DNA of 64,000 nucleotides, taken from DDH964 sp963806685 (GTDB lineage: Bacteria > Desulfobacterota > Desulfuromonadia > Desulfuromonadales > DDH964). Under the pieces are notes generated by a model. That model was not told where the DNA came from. It made no database searches and worked only from the letters and a program-made list of their open reading frames with translations. The stretch is taken from NCBI GenBank assembly GCA_963806685.1, contig CAWDZB010000013.1, forward strand, positions 62,001 through 126,000, read 5' to 3'. This document shows, in pieces, positions 8,511 to 15,986 of this stretch (its first letter is position 1; each line of letters begins with the position of its first letter). Made by a program: the position numbers and the translations under genes.

Positions 8511-9734
8511 ATGCTGCGCCTGCCGGGGCGCCTGTTGCGCATGGCGGTGGCGGCACTGTGGGCCTACAAGCTGCGCAGTACCTTCGTCATCTGCGGCGTC
8601 GCCCTGGGGATCGCCTCGCTGACCATCATCGTCGCCGCCGTCGACGGCGCGCAGCGCAAGGCGCTGGAGATCGTAAGCTTCTTCGGCCCCGATGCGGCCT
8701 TCGTCCTCGGCGGCGACATCAGAAGCCGGGCGGTGGGGCAACGCAACCTTACCCTCTCCTGGGACGATGCGAAGGCCGTTCGTCAATCCCTCCCCGGCGC
8801 CTACCTGGTGGTGCCGATGCGCGCCAAGAGCGGCCTGACCGTCCACTATCTCGACAACCAGGAGGAGGTGCCCATCGCCGTCGGCGCCACTGCCGGCTAT
8901 GCCGAGGTCTGGAACTGGCCCCTCGCCGAGGGGAGGGACATCTCTGCCGAGGACGTCGAGCGCGGCGCCAAGGTCTGCCTGATCGGCGACACCCCGGCCC
9001 ACGAGCTGTTCGGTAACGCTTCGCCGGTAGGTCGCACCGTTTTTCTCGACCGGGTGCCGTTGCAGGTCATCGGCCGCCTCTCCTACCGCGGCCTGTCGGG
9101 AGGCGGCGGCTCCATCGACGACCGCATCATCCTGCCGATCACCACCCTGACCCAGCGCTTCAACCTCGACCGCAAGTACTTCCGGGCGCTGCGCGTCAAG
9201 TTCCGTGACGCCGAGAACATGCCGGCCCACGTCGCCGACCTGCGCAGCCTGCTGCGTCACCAGCACAAACTCGGCCCCGGCGACAAGGACGACTTCACCA
9301 TCCTCACCGCCGACGAGATCCTCAAGTTCCTGTCGATGTTCAAGGGGGGGCTGGTGATTTTCCTCGGCGTCACCGCCCTGGTGGCGGTGGTGGTCGGCGG
9401 CTTCGTCCTCGCCAACCTCTTCTACCTGAGCGTGGCCGAACGGACCGTGGAGATCGGCCTGAAGATGGCGCTCGGCGCCAAGAAACGGGCGATCCTGCTG
9501 CAGATCCTCGCCGAGGCGGTGGTCCTCACCCTGCTCGGCGCGCTGGTCGGCATGGCGCTGGGGATGGCCATGGGGCAGCTGCTGGAGCGGCTGGGGATCC
9601 TGCAGATCCTCTTCTCCTGGAAGGTCTTCTTCCTGTCGCTGGCGGCGTCGGTGGCCATCGGCGTCATCTTCGGCCTCAAGCCGGCCCGCCAGGCCGCCGC
9701 CCTCGACCCGATCGCGGCGCTGAAGGGGCTGTAA
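8511..9734 (+). CDS. FtsX/MacB-like ABC permease (first of pair)
   Basis: A 407-residue inner-membrane protein with MacB topology. One N-terminal membrane helix (about residues 22-42, VICGVALGIASLTIIVAAV) is followed by a periplasmic MacB_PCD-like domain of about 230 residues and three C-terminal helices typical of FtsX (from about residue 280). The conserved EIGLKMALGAKKRAIL loop contacts the ATPase. Start is uncertain: ATG 8511 lies 1 bp after the ATPase stop with a poor ribosome site, and an in-frame ATG at 8484 would overlap that gene. A second, different permease follows, so a heterodimeric membrane unit is likely. Confidence 0.88.
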   Translation: MLRLPGRLLRMAVAALWAYKLRSTFVICGVALGIASLTIIVAAVDGAQRKALEIVSFFGPDAAFVLGGDIRSRAVGQRNLTLSWDDAKAVRQSLPGAYLVVPMRAKSGLTVHYLDNQEEVPIAVGATAGYAEVWNWPLAEGRDISAEDVERGAKVCLIGDTPAHELFGNASPVGRTVFLDRVPLQVIGRLSYRGLSGGGGSIDDRIILPITTLTQRFNLDRKYFRALRVKFRDAENMPAHVADLRSLLRHQHKLGPGDKDDFTILTADEILKFLSMFKGGLVIFLGVTALVAVVVGGFVLANLFYLSVAERTVEIGLKMALGAKKRAILLQILAEAVVLTLLGALVGMALGMAMGQLLERLGILQILFSWKVFFLSLAASVAIGVIFGLKPARQAAALDPIAALKGL

Positions 9735-9738
9735 TGGC

Positions 9739-9828
9739 AGCTGTAAGCTGATAGTTGTAAGCTGTAAGCCAAAGAAAATTTAAGCCTTAAGCTGTTAGCT
9801 TACAGCTGGTGACTTGAAGCTTATAGCC
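9739..9828. repeat. Degenerate heptad array between the two permease genes
   Basis: Two blocks of 7-bp units in strict phase. Block 1 (9739-9773) reads AGCTGTA, AGCTGAT, AGTTGTA, AGCTGTA, AGCCAAA. Block 2 (9780-9828) reads TTAAGCC, TTAAGCT, GTTAGCT, TACAGCT, GGTGACT, TGAAGCT, TATAGCC, which is the complement-like orientation of the same word. The array fills almost the whole 104-bp gap inside the operon and the transcript could fold back on itself. Confidence 0.85.
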
Positions 9829-9838
9829 AGGGTTTCCC

Positions 9839-11059
9839 ATGTTCTTCGGTCTGAAAATCGCTGTTTCCTCCCTCAAGACTCACCGCGTGCGCACGGCGCT
9901 GGCGGTGGTCGGGGTGCTGCTCGGGGCGCTGGCGCTGACCGGAGTGCAGTCGATCTCCAAGGCGATGTACGCCAAGGCCGAGACCGAGATCGCCAAGCTC
10001 GGTACCAATCTCTTTCTGGCCCGCTCCGGGCAGATCCATTTCCACCGCGGCGGCTCCGGGGCGGTGCGCCACGCGGCCAACACCTTCACCCTGCGCGACG
10101 CCCAGGCGTTGATCGGTGGTCTTCCGGCGGCGCGTCTCGGCGCCCCTTTCGCCAGCGCGACGATGCCGGTACGCTTCGGCGACACCAAGGTGCCGAGCCA
10201 GCTGGTCGCCAGCATCCCCGACTACGCCCGCATCCGCAACCTGCAGCTCGCCGTCGGCCGCTTCTTCACTCCCGAGGAGGAGGAAACCCGCGCCCGGGTG
10301 GTGATCTTAGGGCGGACCATCGCCGAGCGCCTCTTCCGCCGCCCGGAGGATGCCCTGGGCAAGACGGTGCTGATGTTTCGCGCCCCGGTCCAGGTGATCG
10401 GGGTGCTGGCGCCGATGGGCGCCGACATCGTCGGCACCGACCAGGACCAGCAGGTCTTCGTCCCCCTCTCCACCTACCTGCGGCGCTTCGCCAACCAGGG
10501 GTGGATCAGCGGCGTCTACATCCAACTCGCCAGTTCCGGCGACGACGCGGCGAGCAAGACAGCGGCCACGGAGATCCTGCGCCGCCGCCACCACATCGGC
10601 CCGGGGAAGAAGGAGGACTTCTCGGTGGTCACCGCCCGCGACACCATCCAGCTCCAGGAGCAGGCTCTTTCCCTGGTACAGACCCTGGGGCTGATCAGCT
10701 CCTCGATCTCCTTCGCCGTCGGCGGCCTCGGCATCCTCTCGATCATGGTCCTGCTGGTGCGCACCCGGCGCCTGGAGATCGGCATCCGCCGCGCGGTCGG
10801 CGCCAAGCGCTCCGACATCATCCGCCAGTTCATCTTCGAATCGTCACTGATGGCCGGCAGCGGCGGGCTGCTCGGGGTGCTGCTGGGGGAGGGGCTGGTA
10901 GCGATAGTGGCAAAGGTCGGCAAAATGCCGCAGGTCTTCGATCCGCTGCTGCTGGCGGGCACCTTCGCCGGCTCGGTGCTGCTCGGCCTGGCCGCCGGGG
11001 CGTATCCGGCCTGGCAGGCGGCGCATGTCGAGGTACTGGAGGTGCTGCGCAGCGAGTAG
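9839..11059 (+). CDS. FtsX/MacB-like ABC permease (second of pair)
   Basis: A 406-residue paralogue of the preceding permease with the same plan: N-terminal helix (residues 19-37, RTALAVVGVLLGALAL), a periplasmic MacB_PCD-like region, then three C-terminal helices starting near residue 285 (SSSISFAVGGLGILSIMVLL) and the cytoplasmic EIGIRRAVGAKRSDII coupling loop. Sequence identity with the first permease is low outside the FtsX loop, so they are not a recent duplication. It is separated from the first permease by a heptad array rather than overlapping, unlike the rest of the operon. Confidence 0.88.
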   Translation: MFFGLKIAVSSLKTHRVRTALAVVGVLLGALALTGVQSISKAMYAKAETEIAKLGTNLFLARSGQIHFHRGGSGAVRHAANTFTLRDAQALIGGLPAARLGAPFASATMPVRFGDTKVPSQLVASIPDYARIRNLQLAVGRFFTPEEEETRARVVILGRTIAERLFRRPEDALGKTVLMFRAPVQVIGVLAPMGADIVGTDQDQQVFVPLSTYLRRFANQGWISGVYIQLASSGDDAASKTAATEILRRRHHIGPGKKEDFSVVTARDTIQLQEQALSLVQTLGLISSSISFAVGGLGILSIMVLLVRTRRLEIGIRRAVGAKRSDIIRQFIFESSLMAGSGGLLGVLLGEGLVAIVAKVGKMPQVFDPLLLAGTFAGSVLLGLAAGAYPAWQAAHVEVLEVLRSE

Positions 11060-11087
11060 GGGGATGGTGGGGGTTGGCAATCCGGCG

Positions 11088-11122
11088 AGCTGAGACCTGA
11101 TTCCTGAAGGCTGATATCTCAA
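11088..11122. repeat. Heptad array (CTGA word) after the export operon
   Basis: Five 7-bp units in phase with CTGA at unit positions 3-6: AGCTGAG, ACCTGAT, TCCTGAA, GGCTGAT, and a degenerate ATCTCAA. It lies 29 bp after the permease stop and just before the dispersed hairpin repeat. Confidence 0.7.
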
Positions 11123-11360
11123 GTTCGCCGGTCCCGGCCGGCAGCCGGGTTCCTTTCTTTACGGCGTCTAAAGAAAGGAACCGAAAGAAATGACGGGCTG
11201 CCGCCGGCATGGGGTCGCAGAGGGGTCGTCCTTGCGATCAAACGGTCCTGCATGCGAGGAGCGGTACGTCTCCGTTTGCTCCACCTTCGCAGAGTGGTGG
11301 TCGTTCCGGCAGACTGCGATGCGGGGCGAACTCCGGCGCTGCCAGGAAAAATAGCAAACA
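11123..11360. repeat. Dispersed hairpin-bounded element, copy 1
   Basis: Non-coding. It begins with G+C-rich sequence and a long hairpin (GGTTCCTTTCTTTA paired with TAAAGAAAGGAACC, about 11150-11184), then GCTGCCGCCGGCATGGGG (about 11199-11216) and a conserved core to about 11342. The reverse complement of 26080-26250 shares the same order: hairpin, the identical 18-base block, then a core alignable at roughly 80 percent by eye (for example GAGGAGCGG and TTCGCAG segments). A 20-base piece at 11323-11342 recurs exactly at 51407-51426. Open frames here are not supported as genes. Confidence 0.75.
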
Positions 11361-11421
11361 CGTTGATCCGCCAGTCCCCGCAACCTCTGCGGTTTTGAGG
11401 TCTCAACGTTATCCCTGCGGC

Positions 11422-11470
11422 CTGAAATCTTGAACCTTGAACCTTGTACCTTGAGCCTTGAACCTGACAC
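11422..11470. repeat. Heptad array (CTTGAAC word)
   Basis: Seven units in exact 7-bp phase: CTGAAAT, CTTGAAC, CTTGAAC, CTTGTAC, CTTGAGC, CTTGAAC, CTGACAC. It ends 8 bp before the stop of the minus-strand gene at 11478. The same CTTGAAC word reappears at 29611. Confidence 0.85.
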
Positions 11471-11477
11471 TTCCGGC

Positions 11478-11765
11478 TCACGCCACCGAGTAGATGCGGA
11501 TTTCCGGGGCGGCGGCGAGGTGGGGCTTGAGGGCGGTCACCACGTCGTTGGTGAACAGGGCGCTTTCCAGGTAGGCCCCGGCATGCTGCGCGGTGTCGAA
11601 GCCGTGCAGCACCTGGACGTCCTCGTCGCGGAGCAACAGCTCCTTGGATGTCGCTCCGGGGATGGTCTTCAAAAAGGGGTCCCGGTATTTGAAATAGACC
11701 TGGGCCGCCGCTTCCCGGTTCTTCGCCTCGATCTTCAGGGTAATCTGCAGATACGCTCCGGCCAT
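11478..11765 (-). CDS. Small ABM-like (dimeric alpha-beta barrel) protein
   Basis: A 95-residue cytoplasmic protein that reads like the antibiotic-biosynthesis-monooxygenase/Dabb ferredoxin-like fold: a first strand AYLQITLKIEAKN, a helix, LLLRDEDVQVLHGFDTAQHAGAYLES, and a final IRIYSVA strand. ATG at 11765 is preferred because GGGAGG lies just upstream; an in-frame upstream Met at 11801 has no such site. Function (small-molecule oxygenase, heme degradation or only a stress protein) cannot be assigned. It stands alone between repeats and the transglutaminase gene. Confidence 0.65.
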   Translation of the reverse strand: MAGAYLQITLKIEAKNREAAAQVYFKYRDPFLKTIPGATSKELLLRDEDVQVLHGFDTAQHAGAYLESALFTNDVVTALKPHLAAAPEIRIYSVA

Positions 11766-11871
11766 CGTTGCCTCCCTCGGTCTGGGGTGAAATGTTGCCA
11801 CGGTTCCTCCTACTCTACCCCCAGGCCTTCAGCCGGCAAGTTCCCGGATGCCCCCTGGTCCTCGATAATGC

Positions 11872-11910
11872 AAAAACGGCGCGGAACCCGTAGGCTTCCG
11901 CGCCGTTTTG
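11872..11910 (-). terminator. Intrinsic terminator of the transglutaminase-like gene
   Basis: A near-perfect 14-bp stem, AAAACGGCGCGGAA against TTCCGCGCCGTTTT, with a 9-base loop. On the minus strand it lies about 20 bp after the stop at 11931 and ends in a run of T; the A/T flanks on both sides make it potentially bidirectional. Confidence 0.85.
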
Positions 11911-11930
11911 CGCTGTCGATCCGCCCTCGG

Positions 11931-12932
11931 CTACTGGCGGTAGGTGACGGTGTACTTGAAGGTTGCCGGGTCGAGCCAGTCGATGGCCTTGCCGCCGACC
12001 TCGGCGTAGGGATACATCAGGTAGTTGAGAGGGCCTCCGGCCTGGGGCGGGTTGAGCTCCAGGTCGCGGCCGCTGGCCAGGCGCACCCGGTAGGCGTCGA
12101 TGCCGCCCCAGAAATAGGTGCGCAGCTGGGCAATGGTGGGGTCCTTCAGCTCCAGCTTCTTGACCAGCATCGCCTTGCGTACGTCGGCGGGGTCGGCCGG
12201 CACCCAGCCGGTGCCGGGCAGGTAGAACTCGGCCCAGCAGTGCTGCCAACCGGTGACGTCGACCACCGGTTCCTTGCCGAGGCGGATGCCGAAAACCTCG
12301 CGGCTGGGGACGCCGGCGGCGCGGCAGAGGGCGACGAAGACCGAGGAGATGTCGGCGCACTTGCCGCCGGGGCGGTTCAGCAGGGCACAGACGTCCCCCT
12401 TGCCGCAGCCGCGGGTCGCAGGGTCACGGTACATGTTCTCGACGATCCAGTCGTAGATCGCGTGGGTCCTGCCGAGGACGGTGGTCTGGCCGGCGGTGAT
12501 GGTATCGGCGAGCTTTTTGATCTCGCCGTCGGTCGGGCCGAGGGTGGTCGGCGCCAGGTCGGCTGCGTAGTCGCGGGGATCCCAGACCGTCTCCGGGGCA
12601 TCCAGGTCGCGGCGGATTTCGTCGCGGGTGACGTCGAAGCTGAAGGTCAGCACCCGGTTCTTCGAGGTGGCCGGCCAGTGGACATAGAACATCGGCGTGC
12701 CGTGGCTGCGGTCGGTGTAGACCCCGGCCTGATCGTAGTCGCCGCCGAAGCGGACGTTGCTGACCGCCTGGTTGGCGTCGGAGACCGGGTAGGGGAGCCA
12801 GAGCTTAACCTCCTGCCCGGCCGGCTGGGCGGAGAGGTCGACGTTGAAGGTCAGGGTGCCGGCGGCGGTGGCGGCCAGCGCCGGGGCGGCGAGCAGCAGC
12901 AGGCCGCAGAGGGAAAGGACAAGGCGTTTCAT
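11931..12932 (-). CDS. Secreted transglutaminase-like cysteine protease-fold protein
   Basis: A 333-residue protein with a Sec signal peptide (MKRLVLSLCGLLLLAAPALA). The transglutaminase-like core carries the catalytic triad: Cys in GGKCADISSVF (about residue 199), His in GWQHCWAEFYLP and Asp in WVPADPAD. The segment before it is a beta-rich domain. The start at 12932 is supported by GGAGG seven bases upstream and by the signal peptide directly after it. Probably periplasmic, acting in peptide or crosslink processing; the substrate is unknown. Divergently transcribed from the DUF3592 gene with 179 bp between them. Confidence 0.85.
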   Translation of the reverse strand: MKRLVLSLCGLLLLAAPALAATAAGTLTFNVDLSAQPAGQEVKLWLPYPVSDANQAVSNVRFGGDYDQAGVYTDRSHGTPMFYVHWPATSKNRVLTFSFDVTRDEIRRDLDAPETVWDPRDYAADLAPTTLGPTDGEIKKLADTITAGQTTVLGRTHAIYDWIVENMYRDPATRGCGKGDVCALLNRPGGKCADISSVFVALCRAAGVPSREVFGIRLGKEPVVDVTGWQHCWAEFYLPGTGWVPADPADVRKAMLVKKLELKDPTIAQLRTYFWGGIDAYRVRLASGRDLELNPPQAGGPLNYLMYPYAEVGGKAIDWLDPATFKYTVTYRQ

Positions 12933-13045
12933 CGGGAACCTCCAGAATTTGAATGGCGGGTATCTTAGCCGCGAACTCGGCAAAAAGCCACCCCAAATTT
13001 TTAATCCCCGGGGAAGCAGGGTTTGAAAAGGGCTGACGGAAACCG

Positions 13046-13074
13046 TTGACAGACAAGCGAAATTCGGTGTAACA
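13046..13074 (+). promoter_or_regulatory. Sigma70-like promoter for the DUF3592 gene
   Basis: A perfect -35 TTGACA (13046-13051) is followed 16 bp later by TGTAAC. The element lies about 40 bp before the gene start at 13112. The -35 is strong and the -10 weak. Confidence 0.5.
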
Positions 13075-13111
13075 ACCGGGCGAGGGCCGCTGCCGGCCGG
13101 GGAGGAACGCC

Positions 13112-13855
13112 ATGTCCGAGATTTTCCAGAACGGAGCACTGCTGATCGGGGGCATCTTCGCCCTGCTGATGCTGCTCCTCGGGGCGCTGCTGGTCGGCGT
13201 CGGCCTATTCGCCCTGCAGCGCCGCGGCGCTGCCAAGAGCTGGCCGCAGGTGCCGGCGACCATCGAGGTCAGCGAGGTGCGCCCCGACACCTTCGACGAC
13301 CACCCGGTATACAAGCCGCTGGTCCGCTACCGCTACGTCGCCCCCGGCGGCACCTTCACCGGCGACAAGCTGGCGACCACCGGCCGGCTCTATCCGAAGC
13401 AGGCCGCGGCGCAGAAGGTGGTCGCCCGTTACCCGGTGGGCACCACGGTGATGGCCCGCTACAACCCCGCAGATCCTTCCGAGGCGGTCATCGAGCGCGA
13501 AGGACTGGGCGGCATCTGGTTCGTCCTCTTCGGCCTGCTCTGCTGGATCTTCCCGGTCATCGGCGGTCTTTCCGTCGGCCTCTCGCCGCAGACCCTTGCC
13601 GCCTTCCTCGGCCTGCCGGCCCTGGCCATCGCCCTGCTGATGCTGCGCAGCCGCCCCGGCCTCCAGGCGGCTCGCGCCAGCGGCCTCTACCCGCCGGCGG
13701 GGCAGGGGAGCGACGCCGACGTGGCGGCGCTGATGGGGCGCGGCGAAAAGCTCCTCGCCATCCGTCTCTACCGCGAGCTGCACGGCTGCGGCCTCAAGGA
13801 GGCCAAGGAGGCGGTCGAGGCGCTGCCCCGCGACGCCGAAATCCCCGCACCGTGA
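13112..13855 (+). CDS. DUF3592 membrane protein with L7/L12-like C-terminal domain
   Basis: A 247-residue protein with an N-terminal membrane helix (about 9-34), an extracytoplasmic DUF3592-type beta domain (WPQVPATIEVSEVR through VMARYNPADPSEAVIE), two further helices (about 130-185), and a C-terminal 40-residue cytoplasmic segment (GEKLLAIRLYREL, GLKEAKEAVEAL) resembling the ribosomal protein L7/L12 C-terminal fold found at the end of many membrane proteins. Exact role unknown. ATG 13112 follows GGAGGAACGCC. Its stop overlaps the pseudouridine synthase gene by 4 bp (GTGA), so the two are coupled. Confidence 0.8.
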   Translation: MSEIFQNGALLIGGIFALLMLLLGALLVGVGLFALQRRGAAKSWPQVPATIEVSEVRPDTFDDHPVYKPLVRYRYVAPGGTFTGDKLATTGRLYPKQAAAQKVVARYPVGTTVMARYNPADPSEAVIEREGLGGIWFVLFGLLCWIFPVIGGLSVGLSPQTLAAFLGLPALAIALLMLRSRPGLQAARASGLYPPAGQGSDADVAALMGRGEKLLAIRLYRELHGCGLKEAKEAVEALPRDAEIPAP

Positions 13856-14613
13856 ACGACCCGATCCTGCTCTACCGGGATGACGACTACGTCGTCGTCC
13901 ACAAGCCCGCCGGGCTGCTCGTCCACCGCAGCCCCATCGACCGCCGCGAGACCCGCTTCGCCCTGCAGCTGGTGCGCGACCTGGTCGGCCGCCGCGTCTA
14001 CCCCGTCCACCGCCTCGACAAGCCGACCTCCGGCATCCTCGCTTTCGGCCTCTCCAGCACCGCCGCCCGCCGCCTCGCCGAGGCCTTCGCCTCGGGCGAA
14101 GTGGAGAAGACCTATCTCGCCGTGGTGCGCGGCGTCGTCCCCGAGTCCGGTCTGATCGACCACCCCCTGGTAGAAGAGCTCGACCGCTACGGCGACCCCC
14201 TGGCCGAGCCAGACAAGGGCCCCCAGGCCGCCGTCACAGCCTATCCGTCGTCTCGCCGCGGTGGAGCTCCCCTTCGCCGTCGGCCGCTACCCGACCAGCC
14301 GCTACAGCCTGGTCGAGGCCCATCCGGCCTCCGGCCGCCGCCACCAGCTGCGCCGCCACTTCAAGCACCTGCTCCACCCGATCATCGGCGACACCAAGTA
14401 CGGCGAGGGGCGCCACAACCGCTTCTTCCGCGAACAGTACGGCTGCCAGCGCCTGCTCCTCGCCGCCGTCGAACTCGCCTTCGTCCACCCCTTCAGCGGC
14501 CAGCCGCTGCGCATCGCCGCGCCCCTGGGGGAGACTTTCTGGCCCTGCTGGAGGCCTTCGGCTGGCTTGGAACGCTGCCGGCGGAGTGGCGGGGGAGCGG
14601 CACGGCGAGGTAG
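13852..14613 (+). pseudogene. truC: TruC-like pseudouridine synthase with two compensating frameshifts
   Basis: RluA-family enzyme that isomerises uridine in tRNA (TruC acts at U65). The GTG start at 13852 gives the N-terminus MNDPILLYRDDDYVVVHKPAG and the catalytic Asp in HRLDKPTSGILAF (about residue 54). At 14245/14246 one extra C breaks the frame. The expected continuation YRRLAAVELPFAVGRYP through GRRHQLRRHFKHLLHPIIGD runs in the second frame, and near 14525-14541 one missing base restores the first frame for LALLEAFGWLGTLPAEW. Two opposite single-base shifts in one gene suggest base-calling errors, but genuine decay is possible. As written, about 98 codons in the middle are garbled. Confidence 0.75.
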
Positions 14614-14635
14614 GCGACAACGGGAGGGGAAGGGA

Positions 14636-15286
14636 TCAGGTTGCGGTCTGGAGCAGGCCGCTGTAGTAGACGGCGAAGTAGTGGCAGATGCTGCCCGCCA
14701 GGACGAACAGGTGCCAGATGGCGTGATGGAAGAGGATCCGCTTCCAGGCGTAAAAGATCAGGCCGAAACTGTAACACAGCCCTCCCGCCAGGAGCAGGTG
14801 GAGGCCCGGCGTGGGGATCAGGGCCATGGCGGGCTTGATCGCCAGGACTATTATCCAGCCCATGGCGAGGTAGATCAGCGGCGCCAGAATCTTGAAGCGG
14901 TGGACGAAGAAGGCCTTGAACAGGACTCCCAAAACCGTCAGCCCCCACACCGCGCCGAACAGCGTCCAGCCCCAGTGTCCCCGCAGGTAGAGCAGGGTAA
15001 AGGGGGTGTAGGTCCCGGCGATGAGCAGGTAGATGGTCGAATGGTCGAGGATCTTGAAAACCGTCCCCCAGCGCTGGTGAAATTTGAAGATGTGATAGAG
15101 GGTGAAGGCCGCGTAGGAGATGACCAGGCTCACACCGTAAACGGTGAAGCTGAAAATCTTCCAGCCATCGCCATGCCGGGCGGAAAGGACGATGAGGGCG
15201 ACCAGCCCGGGGATACTCAGCACTAAGCCAACGGCCGGGGTGAGAGTGTTGGCGATTTGGGTCGGTCGGTAAAATGGTGGGTCCAT
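14636..15286 (-). CDS. Hemolysin III / AdipoR-like membrane protein
   Basis: A 216-residue protein with seven predicted membrane helices, of the HlyIII/YqfA/PAQR family. The conserved histidine positions that bind zinc in this family are present: LYHIFKF, LDHSTIYLLIAGTYTPF near residues 70-90, and HHAIWHLFVLAGSICHYFAV near the C-terminus. Start at 15286 gives the usual short N-terminus before helix 1; a longer in-frame reading to 15607 has a low-quality N-terminus. Role is uncertain (membrane lipid homeostasis is suggested for relatives). It converges on the truC gene, with 22 bp between the two stops. Confidence 0.85.
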   Translation of the reverse strand: MDPPFYRPTQIANTLTPAVGLVLSIPGLVALIVLSARHGDGWKIFSFTVYGVSLVISYAAFTLYHIFKFHQRWGTVFKILDHSTIYLLIAGTYTPFTLLYLRGHWGWTLFGAVWGLTVLGVLFKAFFVHRFKILAPLIYLAMGWIIVLAIKPAMALIPTPGLHLLLAGGLCYSFGLIFYAWKRILFHHAIWHLFVLAGSICHYFAVYYSGLLQTAT

Positions 15287-15986
15287 GATTTCTTTTGGGG
15301 TGATGCGGGTACATTCAAGCTGCGCTCTTCCTACACTTAATTTTAGCAAAAGATCCTGCGATTTCTGCGGTTCAACGACCAGGCAAGCGGGTGAGTGAGA
15401 TGGTTGAGAGCTTTTCCCTTGATTGAGAAATCTCTCGCTCTCAGTCGCGACCCGCAGTTCAGCTTTTCGCTGACCAGATCCTTCGTCGGGAACGGCGAGA
15501 GCCAGGCTGAAGTTGACGGGGTGTGGCAGAAACACTCCGCGAGGGAGCGATGCAGAATTGCGGCCGGCCGCCATGGCGGCCGGATAACAAACCAAACGGA
15601 TTGACACCTGTAGTCGTTACCGGTATTTAAGAAGGGTCTTATTTCCATCGCGCTGACGGAGGGGTGATGCCGGGGAAGGAACCACCGAAATAGAAGACAA
15701 GCCGTCCGTCCGGAGCAACTCCGGCAGGGGGCTTTTGTGTTTTCAGTGAGAGCTAAATTTGGCCAATACCGACACCTTTTCTTGCCGAATACAACGATGC
15801 GCCGTTCTTATACTGACATGTCGCATAACACCACCATGTACGGATTTTTGTAGCAAAGTCACCCCCGTGAAACACCGATTTGCCCAATGATTGGGCAAAT
15901 TCCTCCCGGATCTTGAGGAGAAACGGCGGATTAATGGACGGAGGATGCAAGTCGTATAATCAGATGGTGATGTTTACAAAGGCGCC
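15287..15986. other. 700-bp non-coding stretch with several hairpins
   Basis: No supported gene. Short open frames on both strands have no ribosome-binding site or recognisable motif. Structure seen: CTCTCGC (15432-15438) pairs with GCGAGAG (15495-15501) around an inner TCAGC/GCTGA hairpin (15459-15473), and CCGGAG-CAA-CTCCGG at 15710-15724 is followed by a G run and TTTT. From about 15750 the base composition turns A+T rich. A TATAAT at 15955-15960 lies 26 bp before the next gene. Confidence 0.5.

Noticed and set aside
14261..15226. A 321-residue frame running from truC across the hemolysin III gene
   Set aside because: Its first 95 residues are the shifted part of TruC; the rest is antisense to hlyIII and Glu/Gln/Arg-rich without motif.
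15640..15740. Riboswitch upstream of the hemolysin III or HEPN gene
   Set aside because: Compared by eye with c-di-GMP, fluoride, cobalamin and SAM/SAH consensus; none fits.
15753..15950. A 65-residue minus-strand frame
   Set aside because: No ribosome site, no family, atypical Trp/Cys content; treated as non-coding.
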